A DNA stretch of 64,000 nt. Source: Pyrenochaeta sp. MPI-SDFR-AT-0127 (taxonomy: Eukaryota > Ascomycota > Dothideomycetes > Pleosporales > Cucurbitariaceae). Shown here piece after piece: positions 1 to 10,303 of this stretch. A program made the position numbers and the translations under genes. The DNA is taken from NCBI GenBank assembly GCA_020747015.1, contig JAGTJM010000074.1, forward strand, positions 85,083-149,082. The letters run 5' to 3'. Position 1 is the stretch's first letter, and each line of letters opens with the position of its first letter. The notes under the pieces were generated by a model. The model saw nothing but the letters and a program-made list of their open reading frames with translations, had not been told where the DNA came from and did no database searches.

Positions 1-697
1 TGAGCTCGTCGGTACAATCTCGCTTTCGGATGCGCTCCGTGTGGTGGGTCGATCTGAAACTTTGCCAACCCTGAGCGCTCCCTCCTGCATGATCTTGGTC
101 ACTTTTCCTTGGATTCTTACACCGCATTGAGCTACCATGATCAACAAAACATACGCCATAGGGAGACTGCTCCGCGATTCGACTAAATTGGCCCTCGGAG
201 ACTATTCTCCCATCGCGCCGCACCCACGCGGGCCCGGTCCGTTCCTGCGTCGACCCGTCCGTCTCGGGCGCGAGAGGTGTGGTCACATAGTACAACCAAC
301 AAACTGATGTCTAATTATATCCCTCTTTTGTCGACAAGAAGAAGTTGTGAGTTATGCCGTTGAAGCTTAAATGAACTTCTCAATGCTTTGCAGGGTGCCT
401 GGGCAACTGCTACTCATTTCTGTTCCTTGCTTTTTTCTTTCGGGCCTACTCGCGTATATCCATCCCTTCAGTTGAAGATCAGCAGCCTGATTGCAACATC
501 AACCCTTAGCTTACAGCCTGCCAAGAACGGTATTTCGAGTGTCGCCCCACATCTTTTTGCTAATAGGATGAGATAAATGCCTGTGTTCCTTTTCTTTTCC
601 CATCACCCTGTGTGACAGGTCGAGATCGTTCTGTAAACTTTATCTTTGGGACCAGCGATTGAAATCGACGATCTTGGTTGAGGAACAAACCTCCGCC
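1..697. other. Intergenic / upstream region
   Basis: I see no convincing gene here. A GC-rich patch lies around 200-280, followed by AT-richer sequence leading into the FAD oxidase gene. Short open frames are not protein-like. Confidence 0.5.
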
Positions 698-2563
698 ATG
701 GCTTCAACGTCGTTCTGGATTACTGCTGTCTATGCTGCTTCGACATTCGCCACTCCTATAATATCGGGACAGCTTGGGCCAAACGTACTTGACGTGAACG
801 TCAACCTCAAAGGCGTGAGCTCAACTGTCAAGAATCTCTTCCTTCCTGGCTCAGAGGCCCCGCCAAGGAACAATACATCACGATGCAAAGTCTATCCAGA
901 TGATGCAGAGTGGCCATCAGACGAAGCCTGGTCCCAATTGAACTCCCTGACTGGTGACCGCTTGATCGCTGAGCCCACACCTTTGGCAGCTGTATGCTAT
1001 CCTTCCGACCCTTCATATTCAGCAGCCAAATGCGCTCAGTACACCACGGCAGAATGGCAACGTTCATACGTTCACATGCATGACCCAATCGAAATGATGT
1101 CACCGGTTGCGCAAGGGATGACATGTACGCCACCTACTCTCTACGACTCTAAGGGCTGTACTCGTGGCGGCTTTCCCAAGTATGTCGTCAACGCTACCGA
1201 GCCAAAGCATGTTCAGCTTGCTGTCAATTTTGCGAGGAACACGGGTGTCAGGCTCGTGATCAAGAACACAGGTCACGACTTCTTGGGCAAAAGCGGTGGT
1301 AAAGATGCACTGAGCATCTGGACGCATTGGATGAAAGATATTGAGTACATTGAAGATTACACGGACGAAAAGCTTGGATACTCGGGCCCAGCGTTTAAAT
1401 CCGGTGTTGGTGTGCAAGCATTCGAGATTTACAAAGCTGCACATGAAAAGGGTAGGGTTGTCGTTGGCGGCGAAGGCGAAACAGTGGGAGTGATGGGAGG
1501 GTACATCCAGGGAGGCGGACACTCACCGTTGACTGGCCTTTACGGCATCGGTGCTGATAACGTTCTCTCTTTTGAGGTCGTGACGGCTGAAGGAGAGTTT
1601 GTTGTCGCAAATTCTACATCCCATACAGATCTGTTCTGGGCTCTGCGCGGTGGCGGCGGTAGCACTTTTGGAGTTGCTACGTCTGTAACTGTTAAGGCAC
1701 ATCCTGATTTAGAAGTCACCGCCTCTCGCTTCAGTTTCACATCCGCAAAAACAGGCACCGAGACATTCTGGGCTGCTATCCGCGCTTATGTCGACTCCTG
1801 GATTGCGAATGCCGACGCGGGTACCTACACATACTGGCTTCTCATTCCTTCCAATGGCACCTTTACGTTCAGCTTTTCTCCTTTCTTTGCGCCGGGCAAA
1901 TCGGAGGCAGAAGCTACGGCCCTTCTCCAGCCTTGGTTCAACAAGCTCAATGACCTTGGCGTCGAATTTGACCCCAACATTACGCACTTCGACCACTACT
2001 ATGACGCTTGGCGATCCTCGTTCCCGCTGGAGGCAGTGCAAAAGCCCAACGTCGCAACTGCATCTCGGATGTTCCCTCGTTCAAACTTTGAGACTGAGGA
2101 AAAGCGTCAAGAGTTGTACGAACACATTCGTAGATCGAGCGAGAAGAATCGTGTCCAAGTGCATTTCAACATGCAAGGCAAAGACCCGGCCAATAACGAC
2201 AATGCAGTGAACTCACATTGGCGACCCATGGTTTCATTCAGCATGCAATCAGTTCGTTGGTCGGTCAACAGCACCGCTGCTGAGATCCTCAAAGCACGCC
2301 AAGATTTCCAGGCTGGAGACATGCAATCTTGGAGAGACATCAGCCCAGGTGCTGGTAGCTATCTGGCCGAGGCCGACCGCCTAGAGCCTAACTTTGGAGA
2401 TGCGTTCTGGGGTGACAAGTACCCTAGGCTACTGGAGTTGAAGAAGAAGCTTGACCCACAGGACGTATTCTACGCGAACACTGGCGTGGGTAGTGAGAGA
2501 TGGAAGGTGGAAAGTGTGGATGGACTACCAAATGAAAATGGAAAGTTATGCCGCGTAGAGTAG
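698..2563 (+). CDS. Secreted FAD-linked oxidoreductase, berberine-bridge-enzyme (BBE) family
   Basis: A single-exon gene encoding 621 residues. The chosen ATG at 698 lies in a strong context (CCGCCATGG) and is followed by a hydrophobic leader, residues 1-20, that looks like a secretion signal. The FAD_binding_4 (PCMH) fold is visible: the motif IKNTGHDFLG places a His near residue 193, the usual site of 8-alpha-histidyl FAD attachment, and the Gly-rich GYIQGGGHS and LRGGGGSTFG stretches follow. The C-terminus has the BBE domain (YANTGVGSERW). The Cys that makes the second FAD bond in plant-type members (GxCxxVG) is not present in GGEGETVG, so a single covalent link is likely. Such enzymes oxidise sugars, alkaloids or polyketide intermediates; the substrate cannot be read here. 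The gene is convergent with the NTF2-like gene, 106 bp apart. The family is near certain, the substrate unknown. Confidence 0.93.
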   Translation: MASTSFWITAVYAASTFATPIISGQLGPNVLDVNVNLKGVSSTVKNLFLPGSEAPPRNNTSRCKVYPDDAEWPSDEAWSQLNSLTGDRLIAEPTPLAAVCYPSDPSYSAAKCAQYTTAEWQRSYVHMHDPIEMMSPVAQGMTCTPPTLYDSKGCTRGGFPKYVVNATEPKHVQLAVNFARNTGVRLVIKNTGHDFLGKSGGKDALSIWTHWMKDIEYIEDYTDEKLGYSGPAFKSGVGVQAFEIYKAAHEKGRVVVGGEGETVGVMGGYIQGGGHSPLTGLYGIGADNVLSFEVVTAEGEFVVANSTSHTDLFWALRGGGGSTFGVATSVTVKAHPDLEVTASRFSFTSAKTGTETFWAAIRAYVDSWIANADAGTYTYWLLIPSNGTFTFSFSPFFAPGKSEAEATALLQPWFNKLNDLGVEFDPNITHFDHYYDAWRSSFPLEAVQKPNVATASRMFPRSNFETEEKRQELYEHIRRSSEKNRVQVHFNMQGKDPANNDNAVNSHWRPMVSFSMQSVRWSVNSTAAEILKARQDFQAGDMQSWRDISPGAGSYLAEADRLEPNFGDAFWGDKYPRLLELKKKLDPQDVFYANTGVGSERWKVESVDGLPNENGKLCRVE

Positions 2564-2669
2564 GTCATCATGTACTCATACCTATAGAACTCGTGTTTTC
2601 GATCATGAGGTGGCTAATCATGCCAATATTCTTCGTGTAAATATACTTCAGCATTTGCAGACTTCGAAT

Positions 2670-3185
2670 CTACCTTTGCCTGCTCATGATCTCCTTCAAT
2701 TTCTCAGCCGCAACTCCGTCAACAAATTCTGTACTCTTCCAAATTTTCAAGTGTCTATCCTTATCCACTTCCTCACTCATCTCCAATAGCCACAGTAAGT
2801 CATTTTCCACAATGTCCACTTCGCTCATACCTTTCGCCCTCATCCAGAAGCTGAGTCTCAGTACCACCTTCAACTGCGCTTCATCAACAATTATGTCGGA
2901 AATATCTGTTTTCCAGCTCTCGAGATTCGGGAGCATCTTTTGAAGGTGTGCGATGAAGCCATCCACAGAGTGAGAGCCTTGAAGAAGTGGGGCGCGGGAG
3001 ACGGCGTATTTGTGGCCCCATGAATGTTGAAAGTCTGGTGCGCAAAGGGTACGTATGCGATCGAAGTCCATACGTGATGGGATTGAAGGATCTTGTGTTT
3101 GAGCGGAGATGAAGTTGATCGCTGTGTGGTATATCTCCTTGTAACGCGCAGTCGCAGACGCAGAGGGTTCGAGTCTATGCGCCAT
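2670..3185 (-). CDS. NTF2-like (SnoaL-type) small protein
   Basis: A single-exon gene encoding 171 residues, starting at an ATG (3183-3185, minus strand) and ending in TAG. Layout and composition fit the NTF2-like cone fold common among fungal hypothetical proteins. An N-terminal helix (around residues 13-30) contains the polar stretch YKEIYHTAINFI. A FDRIRTLCAPDFQHSWGH segment resembles the start of SnoaL-like domains, and alternating beta strands follow, including VVLRLSFWMRAKGM. The protein ends in a helix rich in charged residues. No catalytic residues can be assigned with confidence. Relatives include binding proteins, small cyclases and hydratases of secondary metabolism. Its 3' end faces the FAD oxidase gene, but there is no direct evidence that the two act together. 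The fold is inferred from pattern, not from a search. Confidence 0.7.
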   Translation of the reverse strand: MAHRLEPSASATARYKEIYHTAINFISAQTQDPSIPSRMDFDRIRTLCAPDFQHSWGHKYAVSRAPLLQGSHSVDGFIAHLQKMLPNLESWKTDISDIIVDEAQLKVVLRLSFWMRAKGMSEVDIVENDLLWLLEMSEEVDKDRHLKIWKSTEFVDGVAAEKLKEIMSRQR

Positions 3186-6100
3186 GCTATTGTGCAGTGT
3201 TTCTCTTGTGACCGTATCGTTCCAAACTGTCTTCTCGAGAATTTTATAAGCTGTCTTAGCTATAAGAGGATGCGAGGGCGGATCCCCACTTGATTGCCCG
3301 TCTGGGGTTGTACAAGGGACTAAAGACTGGTACCGAAAATGTTAGCTGCCGCCTTCCCTTCAGACTTGTCCAATCATAGCGCTCATGTTTGTATCTTAAC
3401 GACAGCCATCATGAGTAAGAAGAAAAAGGGGCTTCACAGGAGGACGTATAATGACTGTGAGCACAAATTCTACAAGGCAGATAGGAAGCCTCAGTATTGC
3501 ATATTGTTTGAGCTTGGCAAAGTGAGGCGAAAGACGCAGCATCCCTATGCCTGCCAAGTGCTGCAACTGAAACTATTGCCATGACGTTTGATAATACAAA
3601 AGGTGTAGCAGGCACGGGAATTTTGGCGCACCAGGCCTTGGGACTTGACCAGCGGCATTTGATTTACCATAGATGAAGCGCAAAAGGTTCTACTCGGACT
3701 GCGCCAAACACTGATGATGAAAATTTGCCCACAAAGTAAATGTAGTATATAATCTTGATCTGTCCATGGTCGATGCTCTACAGCATGACCTTGACTGCAC
3801 GAGAGCATGTGCCACTGCTCGTTGTCAGTTGCTGTTCCGTCACAAAGCGGCACATTCAACAGCCCAACCAGTAAACGTTCATTCTTCGAAAGCCACGCAA
3901 GATGTGTTCAGCAGGGCAGTAGCATTATAGTTCTAGCACGTTTGGTTCCGAGCGCTAAGGTTTTGCCTGCGCTTATAAAGCCGTTCGAGTCTTTCCTCTT
4001 ACACAAGAGGCTCTGATAGTATGAACTTGGACGTCTTGCTGTGCATGCCTACTCGTGCTTGGAAGATCATGGTATAGAGCTGAGAGGCAGAGCTTGACAG
4101 CAGTGTGTTTGTATTTGGATACGTATAGCTTATCGTGCTTAGAAATGGTTGTGTAATCGTTCGTAAGAATCACTGTCCGATCGTTTTGGAAGAGGTTATG
4201 CGATCGCGCTTCGCATCTGCTCTTGAATGTCAGTCAACTGTCTGTTGCTATGATGAGATCAACATTAAGAGGCTTTTTGAATATCATAAACTCGAAAAGG
4301 AAACAAGGCCCTGAAACTGAACATCATCATTGATGTATGATGAAGTGTTCGAGGCGAAACCTAGCAGGCTCTGCATCATATCAAGAAGTACTAGCAGACA
4401 CACAAAGTATGGAAACTCTTCAGCCTCCTTTTATGCATGGAAGCAGAGGTTCGCTTGCGGATCGATATTGTTGGTCGGGTACTTTGGGAGCAGTTGGAAG
4501 GACTTCGAGAGCAATTAATCCTGGTGTAATGGACAGTGAGCAGGCTCTCAGTCGCTGTCCATGTGATGGGAGAACGCAGAGTCAGGCCTCCAACTTTCCA
4601 GTATTGCGCAGTGTTTTCTTATAGCGAGTAAATATTCATTGAAAATTACTGCTGTAACTGTGAAGTCGATGTGGAGTGTTGATTTGATGTACATGGTGAT
4701 GGACTTGGAGTCGTGAAAGTGCGTATGGAGGAGAGAGATAATATTTCGCATCAGGGCCCCAAATAACATAAGCCACGTTCTCACGATTCGTCGGACTTGA
4801 CACCGTAGCGCATGATAAGTGCGAGCGCGTGACACGGAGTGGAGACGAGATGAGGCTTTGCAACCGTGCGTTGTGACAGCGCTGCATTTGCCATGCAATA
4901 TCGTCACATTAACGACTTTCAATCAGGACATTAGATCCTTCACATGTGTTTTTAATCTGCTCCTATCCGTAGGTGTGCGAAAGACAATGAGATTTTACTG
5001 GGTGTCTATTGGAGGACATTGAACTTTAGCTCGAAGTTGACGTCGATTTGAGTAAACGACCCAGCCAGGAGGTCAAACAGGTCGATCGGATAGCACCATT
5101 GGCGGAAAGAGCGGTCGGATACGGCTCGGACCGTAAACGGCTACTGCGGCATTCATCTGAACCTAATTTTGCATGTGGAGTCGGCCCTTTCTCGTAAGCA
5201 CCTGTCACGATTTGAGTGCACATACAATTGGATGTCGGTTCTGGAGATCTGGCTGCCTTCAGACGATTTCTCCTGTGCTCAGCCTTTGTTGGTTTCTTGC
5301 TACCTGATTGTGCGCGTTGATATGCTCTCTTTGAACGCCCGCATGAAAAGGCAAAGATGTTGCCAGTACAAATGTTGTAGTTCCGATTGATCTATGATAC
5401 TTTGAGTATTCGATAAAAAAAAGAGCTTACGCCGGCTAGTGGCCTGGATACGAGCCTCTCAACACTGGCGTGGGTGCTTGACTGGGAGGCACTCCTTCAT
5501 GGCTTTTGACCAAGGCAGACATCATAAACGTAACTTCCGCCAGGCAATGCATCGAAAGATCGATGACAACATCTTCCCTCATGAAGATTATTGCTTGCTC
5601 AAGGACTCACATAGCGGGTCATTTCATCACTGGTCGCACCATAGCCTTTCCCACGCGCTCACATCACCACTCATACATTGTATCTCTTGGTGTGATTGAT
5701 CATAATCATGGTTCTGCGAATCATTGTGGTGTACCGATATTCTGAACTCAGCAAAGAGTTTTCGGTTAACCATCGAAACCTGGGGGATAATGCGAAGAAA
5801 ACGGCTATTTCCAAGGCGATTCGGCGGCGGCTACGGTGAGTACTCGAGTGTGTCCCGCTAGCACATACATTAGCGAAATGCACACATCCCGCTTGCAATG
5901 ATTAGACAGCATGTGCGCAACGTGATGAGATCTTGCGTACTGCATAGCTTCGATAGGTTCGTGATGTCTTGCTTGGTGTTTGGTGTTACAGCGACACATC
6001 ATTGTGCCTGCCTTCCTACTATAGCCCTTGATTGTCCTCTCACAAATCCATACGGACTCTGATGCAGAGAATTTTCAAAACCTGAAGCTACTGATAATTC

Positions 6101-7621
6101 CCTGGCTATCCGAATCGCAGCAGCGTTTCCCGACTGACGCTAATCTGTTGTGCATCGAGGGCTACCGGATCAGGATGAGTCGAGGTGTGTTTGACGCCCG
6201 CTCTGTGTACTCGCCCAAGGCTTGGTTCACAGCCAATGCCAAACAGGATTGTAGTATCTCATCATCGCAAAGACATCACCTTTACCTTCGCAGGCATCTA
6301 TCTTTGGTTGTACGCGGCAATCTCTTACTCCCAAGATGTGGGTCACGACGAATCGGTTTGGCTCGGAACGTGGGAAGCGATCATTTAGGGAGACGATAGG
6401 GTCGCGGCAAGCAATCTAGGCGTTCTACATGGAGATAAGCAAGCTACAACTCCAGATGACCTCGCGATCTGTCCTTGACAAGAGCTTTCTCACAAGAGTT
6501 CTAGAGATGTAGTACTGTCGGAGTCAAGGGGCACTGCTACTGTTGTGGAACAAGAGGCAAGCCCGTATGGCGAGGCTCCTGTCGTAACGGCGAAGGAAGT
6601 GAATGCACGAGCGAGAGCTCCCTACACTTGGTAGGACCAACGTTACGAACGTAGAAATCTGATTGTGTGCGATGGAACCTCGATCGCATTCACCCAGCTC
6701 TCTCCTTGGAGAGAGTTCTTTGGCTAGTCTTCAGTGTTCAAGAACGCCTCTTGTCGTCTGAATTTCCAGCCATCTGCTTGTCGGTATACGCTCTGCATAA
6801 CATCTTCTGAGCGGCAGCCCGGATTTGTGCAATCTGTCCATCGCACATCGAGTCCTCGGCGGCTCGGGTGTGTTCGAATCGGAGGGTTGATCGGCAAGAT
6901 CACTTCTAGCCGTCGACGAGTGCCTTGCGCGGTAGCGGACGAGTGTGACAAAATGATGCATAAATGTTGTTTGTCTCAGCGATCATGTTGAAGACGTGGT
7001 CACAGAGAACAACGTCGATGGGCCGCATTACTCACCCTAGACAGGCTACTTTAGCGCGTGGGTGCAGGTGATGCGACAAAATGCGCGAGTGCTTCCACAA
7101 GGAGTGAACGAAAAACAGGCATTGGGCGGACGACTAGGCGAACAACCGGCTGTTGTCGAGCTCAATACCTCCGAATATTTGCCCAAAACTCAGTCAACAG
7201 CATCTTTCCTGCTGTTACACCGTTTGTATGTTCACTCTGATTGGTTGCCTGTGAGGTGTCGGCATTACCGCGCAAGGCTGCCTCACTTACTTTCGAAATT
7301 TTTTCAAGGGCATTGCGGACGCAAAACAGGGCCTCAAGACAACAATCGACCACTCTCTAGGAGAACAGTGGGATGAACTAATTCTATGAATTCTAGTCAG
7401 CTCCAGATGGCTTTTAGAATCTTGCTGAGTGAGGCTGTGTTTGCCACTTCGAGCCAGCTTTCGACTGCGAAAAAGGTAAATTGAACAAGGTCCAAGTTGA
7501 CAATTCGTCGAGGAATATTCCACCCAGCACTTGAACATTTCCTTAGTACCTTGAAGCACTGACTAAATTTTCAGACTCAATATAGGTCCATTGGCGCTCC
7601 TAAAGTCCTGGCTTGAAAGCC

Positions 7622-7690
7622 CTATCTCCAGAGGCACGTCGGTATCGAAAGTGCCTCTCAAATCTAAGTGCACTTACACACTGGAGATAG
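7622..7690. repeat. Nested inverted repeats
   Basis: The arms CTATCTCCAG (7622-7631) and CTGGAGATAG (7681-7690) are perfect reverse complements. Between them lies a second pair, GAGGCAC (7631-7637) and GTGCCTC (7651-7657), and the 12-bp palindrome TAAGTGCACTTA. The block could fold into a branched hairpin. It may be a short MITE-like relic or chance; no target-site duplication was recognised. Confidence 0.45.
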
Positions 7691-8690
7691 TCTGATAGCT
7701 CTCAGGAGGTAGTATATATATTGCTATCCTTCTAAATAATGTGACCGTCAAAGACGATGTAAGGTCACTTCAAAAATAGTTGGTTTATCTAATCATGGTA
7801 AAGGTAACGTTTAGATTAGAGTTTTTCAATTGTTCTTCCCTTGAATTCTCTTCTGCATCTTCTGCGTTTTCCATGGAAATATAGTCTCTGTCCTACAATA
7901 TGCTACTAAGCACTGTCATGAAGCGAGTGCCACACATTGACCACGCTAGTAATATTTCAAACGTAAAACAGTCTCCACATAACCGTTGGCTTTGCATCGT
8001 GATCGTGCCAGGTTCAGGCTGTAGTTTTGACAGTGATGTCTATCTTTTTTTGATGTGAGTGGAGGACACTCAAGGAGGACGAAGGCAAAGTTGGTGCCTT
8101 CCCACATGTAATGGTCGCAAGTGCTAGACAAGTGTATCGGCCCGAGTCAAGCGTCACCGAGGTAAAGTCTCCTATCTACTGAGAGCACGTCACTTATTTC
8201 AAGCTTCAATAGGCGAACAGGTATTGGTGTTTGATCGCCTAGCTTAATAGTAAGCTTACCAAAGGGTAGTGAGCATTAACTTCGTCTGGAGAAGCAGATC
8301 ATCCTGAGAAGAGATTCAGTGGGATCGCTTTCCCTTGAAGCATTTTACGTTTTGAAACGCAGAAAGCCCACGCAACAACTAATAGGCCGCTACACGAAGT
8401 TGCTATTGGTGACAGCACCGCCAGGGAGGCATCGAGCACATGCGACCCCAGGCCCAGGGGGTAGCATCCCGCGTTCAGGTATTGGGGCTGAAAATGGATA
8501 CACTGTACCTCTTGCATGAAAGGATGCACTGCTTCAGCGCTTTAGCCCCTTGTCAATACTGGCGGACTACGGTCAACACTCGTTCAGTGGCTACCGTCAC
8601 TCGCAGACCAGCAGCTTTTATTGGTAGATTCCTTATCAAACGAGGTTAATCCAGCCCTGCTGCAGCGATCTGTGTGGCCCAAGACGGGAA

Positions 8691-8728
8691 GCTCCATTGG
8701 GATGCAAAGTTCCACTGGGATGCAAAGA
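8691..8728. repeat. Short direct repeat (two copies, about 18 bp)
   Basis: Two adjacent near-identical copies of TCCAYTGGGATGCAAAG are seen, separated by one or two bases. No gene overlaps them convincingly. Confidence 0.5.
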
Positions 8729-9913
8729 AACTTGCGACGAATACCCCTCGGAAGCGTGGCAGAAACTTCATCCCTTGGCTATGGCGAACCCACTTTCAAC
8801 GAAGCACCAACCAGCTTCATATGCACGAAATGGACACACTGTGCACCTGCTGAGTTTGACCTGGCGCTGTAATTGAGGGGTTGCTCCAAAGTAAGAGGGC
8901 GTCTAAATCTGATTATGACTTAAGATTGATCCACTACGCGCCACTAGTGATAACGAGCATGACACGGTGCATCCTGCAAATCTCTCGCAGATACGGGCTG
9001 TACTCTAGCCTTTAGCAGTGGGATCAAGCCGACCACGCGCGGAGCAATTCCAGCGAACTGATTTCCAAGGCTGAAAAAGTCCAGGTGAAGCCAGCTGGCC
9101 TCTTCTAACGGGACCACGACCGAAGCTAAGGACTTGAACACATCGCCTCGGATACTAAGAGCTGATTTGAGACTTGTAAATCAGTCCTGTATAGAGTTCG
9201 ACTCAGTTGATAATCCAGGACATCCAGCAGAGAGGCCGGGATAAGCTCGGTGAAGCAGCTCGCCTGCGGGGAAGTTGAGCCGGACGGTTGCTTTCCGTCA
9301 CCTGCATTAGCTGACAAGGCAGATGGCACCAGTTGAGTGGCTCCTATTCGTCAAAAGCAATTCGGGATTTTAGGACAAGCACGTAAGGCGAGGATTGGCA
9401 CAGCGCGTGCGGAAAGGACGGATGGCTGGTGGATCAAGGTGATATCATGTATCATGGAATCAGAACTGTTGATGGGTATGAGAGAGAGTTGAGGGTTGAC
9501 TGAGTGTGTTGTGAGAACGGGAGGGACTGTCTGTTGAGACTTTCGCGCTAGTGTGATCCGGAGCCCAACACACCATCTTTGCTAAATACCCCAAGTCGCT
9601 TCTGTACTCGGAAATCGTGGCATAAATTCGGTGACAGTTGGTCAAATAGAGGGGCCATTTCATTGCAATATCGTACGAATGTAAGTCAACACATAGCCAC
9701 CCAGATCCAGAATCCAATATCGCAACCTTCAACATCAACGCCGACGCGATGACTGTAGCAAAGGCTCGGAAAAAGTGGTACCCATGAAAAAGCTCCCAAC
9801 GAGTGAAATGAAGCAGAAGATAGTCTGAAATAGATTTGTTGATTCTTCACCGAGAGGTTGAGGCTGTCGGGTATTATCATGGCTGGCCTTGGTGGTAGCA
9901 AACAGCTAGGCGG

Positions 9914-10303
9914 CTACGGCGGCTCGGTAGTGGCTCGCTGGGGCGGTTCAACAGTTGGGTCCGTATATCCAGTGAGATTCCGTAAAGCGATTTCCGCGGC
10001 GTCTTCCTTCGCTTGCTCCATATAGGCTCCATCGTACCAGAAGCGGGCTGCATAACGGGAGCCGTTCACCACAGCAACTGTAGACCATGCAGTGCGGCCT
10101 CCTGAATTCATTTTAGTGGAAACATCGATGGTGCTGACAAGTAAACTTCTTACCACGACGATCAGATACATCCTGATATGAGGGCTCTCCGAGGCGTCGA
10201 GCGAGACAGTGGTCTGTTGGTCCATCATCAGGCTTCATTCAAGTTAGGTGCAGGGAGAAACCATACCTCGAAGGCGTGCTGTCCAGGGCTCACGAGTCGC
10301 CAT
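9914..10303 (-). CDS. Small dsRNA-binding-motif-like protein (94 aa, three exons)
   Basis: The gene is assembled from complement(9914..10101, 10154..10213, 10267..10303), 285 nt in total. The two introns are 52 bp (10102-10153) and 53 bp (10214-10266); both have GT...AG ends, and CTAAC (first intron) or CACTAAA (second intron) branch-like sites. The joined frame is open and gives QDVSDRRGGRTAWSTV followed by AVVNGSRYAARFWYDG. Residues about 33-76 match the beta-beta-beta-alpha pattern of a dsRNA-binding domain, and the last helix (AKEDAAEIALRNL) resembles the AKxxAAxxAL core. The two leading lysines of the canonical KKxAK RNA-contact motif are replaced by Glu-Gln, so RNA binding may be weak. 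The protein has little outside this domain and no enzymatic partner domain. It sits alone in a gene-poor region. Splicing is well supported by frame; the function is inferred. Confidence 0.75.

Larger units (their letters stand above)
3186..9913. other. 6.7 kb gene-poor region
   Basis: No protein-like open frame or splice-linked gene is evident on either strand. The longest open stretches (for example 4548-4922 minus and 6028-6399 plus) have ordinary chance composition, and several lack an ATG. Local features are a set of nested inverted repeats at 7622-7690 and a short tandem duplication at 8691-8728. The sequence is not strongly AT-skewed, so heavy repeat-induced point mutation is not obvious by eye. 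Confidence 0.5.

Noticed and set aside
3160..3185. tRNA B-box-like GGTTCGAGTCT
   Set aside because: It lies in the coding sequence of the NTF2-like gene, and no A box or cloverleaf was found.
3186..9913. Transposon graveyard degraded by repeat-induced point mutation
   Set aside because: No strong AT bias, no reverse-transcriptase or transposase remnants and no terminal repeats of useful length were visible by eye.
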